From NCBI GenBank assembly GCA_947496695.1, contig CANMEI010000004.1, positions 248,001-312,000 of the forward strand: a stretch of 64,000 nt of DNA, in the 5' to 3' direction. Shown in pieces: positions 63,401 through 64,000 of this stretch. Made by a program: the position numbers and the translations under genes. Under the pieces are notes generated by a model. The model saw nothing but the letters and a program-made list of their open reading frames with translations. It did not search any database and was not told where the DNA came from. Source of the DNA: an uncultured Cellulophaga sp. GTDB lineage: Bacteria; Bacteroidota; Bacteroidia; Flavobacteriales; Flavobacteriaceae. Position 1 is the first letter of the stretch; each line of letters begins with the position of its first letter.

Positions 63401-64000
63401 ATGTTAAAAAAAATGTTTCTAATCCCTGTATTAAGTTTGGGACTAATGATGTCTTGTGACTCAGACGATTCTGAGAGTACCGACGATGACACTACTTCAG
63501 ACGACACGACTAGTGATACAACAGATTACATTATCAGTTCTTCATTACTAAATTCTGAATCATTAATTTCTTATGAAATTGTTTCTGCTGAATTAGAAAA
63601 TGGCACAACAGCTGAATGTTACCAAATAGTTTTTTCAAGTAATCCTGATAATATTGAAAAAGGACCTTTTTGCCCTGAAACAGACGAAGATACTGCCGGA
63701 ATGAGCTTTTACGATGGCGAAACAAACCCTGGCCTTAGAGTATGGGAAAAAGCATTACTAGACGATATTGAAAACGATGGGTATGATATTGTTGATGATG
63801 ATGGAACTGTACATGTTGACGACTTTAGTGGATCTACTAGTAGCGACCCTGACACTTATTCTTATTGTTTAGATGGTCTGGATGATGATACAATAGAAAT
63901 CACATATTTAATTCCTGTTACTCCCATATTAGCTGATGAAGTTAATGAAATTGAAGAAATTGAATTAGTCGGTATGTCTGTTGATGGTATTCCAATTAAT
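63401..64000 (+). CDS. Lipoprotein with Asp-rich linker, 3'-truncated (YHYH-like)
   Basis: The visible 200 residues begin with a lipobox LMMSC (Cys 19), then an acidic Asp/Ser/Thr linker (about 20-45), then a beta-rich domain: ECYQIVFSSNPDNIEKGPFC, ETNPGLRVWEKALLDDIEND, GYDIVDDDG and EIEELVGMSVDGIPIN running off the end. Wording such as KGPFCPE, DGYDIVDDDG and GMSVDGIPIN recalls the secreted YHYH-domain proteins of marine Bacteroidota. The YHYH motif itself, if present, would lie beyond the window. The fragment is open throughout, so the gene continues. Confidence 0.75.
   Translation, partial: MLKKMFLIPVLSLGLMMSCDSDDSESTDDDTTSDDTTSDTTDYIISSSLLNSESLISYEIVSAELENGTTAECYQIVFSSNPDNIEKGPFCPETDEDTAGMSFYDGETNPGLRVWEKALLDDIENDGYDIVDDDGTVHVDDFSGSTSSDPDTYSYCLDGLDDDTIEITYLIPVTPILADEVNEIEEIELVGMSVDGIPIN

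Noticed and set aside
1..64000. tRNA, rRNA, CRISPR, insertion sequences, prophage
   Set aside because: No cloverleaf arm pattern, repeat-spacer array, transposase or integrase motif, or long flanking repeat was seen on either strand. A structural RNA scan was not possible here.

Overview
The window looks like a chromosomal segment from a marine-type member of the Flavobacteriaceae (Bacteroidota). The DNA is AT-rich and the genes have little Shine-Dalgarno signal. Several promoters fit the Bacteroidota -7 consensus TAnnTTTG. The content is typical of the group: a CarboxypepD_reg-type outer-membrane barrel, EttA, an OmpA-family protein, DUF4834 and DUF2853 proteins, menaquinone synthesis by the o-succinylbenzoate route, and an SPT-like/cysteine-synthase-like pair that fits sulfonolipid (capnine) synthesis. 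The genus cannot be fixed from the sequence. I saw no rRNA, tRNA, insertion sequence, prophage or CRISPR array; both ends of the window cut through genes.

Layout. 0-2 kb: end of an unknown gene, then a secreted Arg/Asn/Ser/Thr-rich protein behind a sigma-54-like promoter. 2-7.5 kb: minus-strand DUF4834 - YfhO - glycosyltransferase - flippase cluster, the last three with 1-nt overlaps. 7.6-9.9 kb: barrel protein with a Lys-rich tail, and a GNAT-like protein. 10-12.4 kb: candidate capnine enzymes. 12.5-17.3 kb: S9 peptidase, YbaB, thioredoxin, OmpA-family protein, YegP. 17.6-20.9 kb: circularly permuted ATP-grasp, alpha-E and transglutaminase trio. 20.96-22.07 kb: prfB with its programmed +1 frameshift, so the gene is longer than any single open frame. 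22.1-25.5 kb: ArsC-like protein, then a small secreted protein and an outer-membrane receptor behind a good sigma-54-like promoter. 25.6-29.7 kb: fumarase, a coiled-coil membrane protein, a decayed GNAT gene and an MBL-fold lipoprotein. 29.8-34.5 kb: EttA, a Gfo/Idh/MocA oxidoreductase and an acyl-CoA carboxylase beta subunit.

34.5-49.2 kb is a long minus-strand stretch carrying most of menaquinone synthesis: menF, a hotdog thioesterase, menD, menA, menC and menE. Among them lie CvfB, DUF2853, a CPBP protease, a TPR-histidine kinase and a LytTR regulator. menB is not in the window. 49.3-51.8 kb: small uncharacterised genes. 51.9-53.8 kb: dnaK, preceded by a sigma-54-like element and an inverted repeat. 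54-55.7 kb: umuDC, in which UmuD appears to have lost both catalytic residues. 55.8-60.7 kb: pheT, then leuA-leuB. 60.8-64 kb: a helical-repeat protein, a DMT transporter and a truncated lipoprotein.

Most novel or correctable points: the UmuD lacking its Ser-Lys dyad next to an intact UmuC; the GNAT pseudogene filling an apparently empty 0.6-kb gap; the ATP-grasp/alpha-E/transglutaminase operon, an uncharacterised conserved system; three sigma-54-like promoters; and the split reading frame of prfB.
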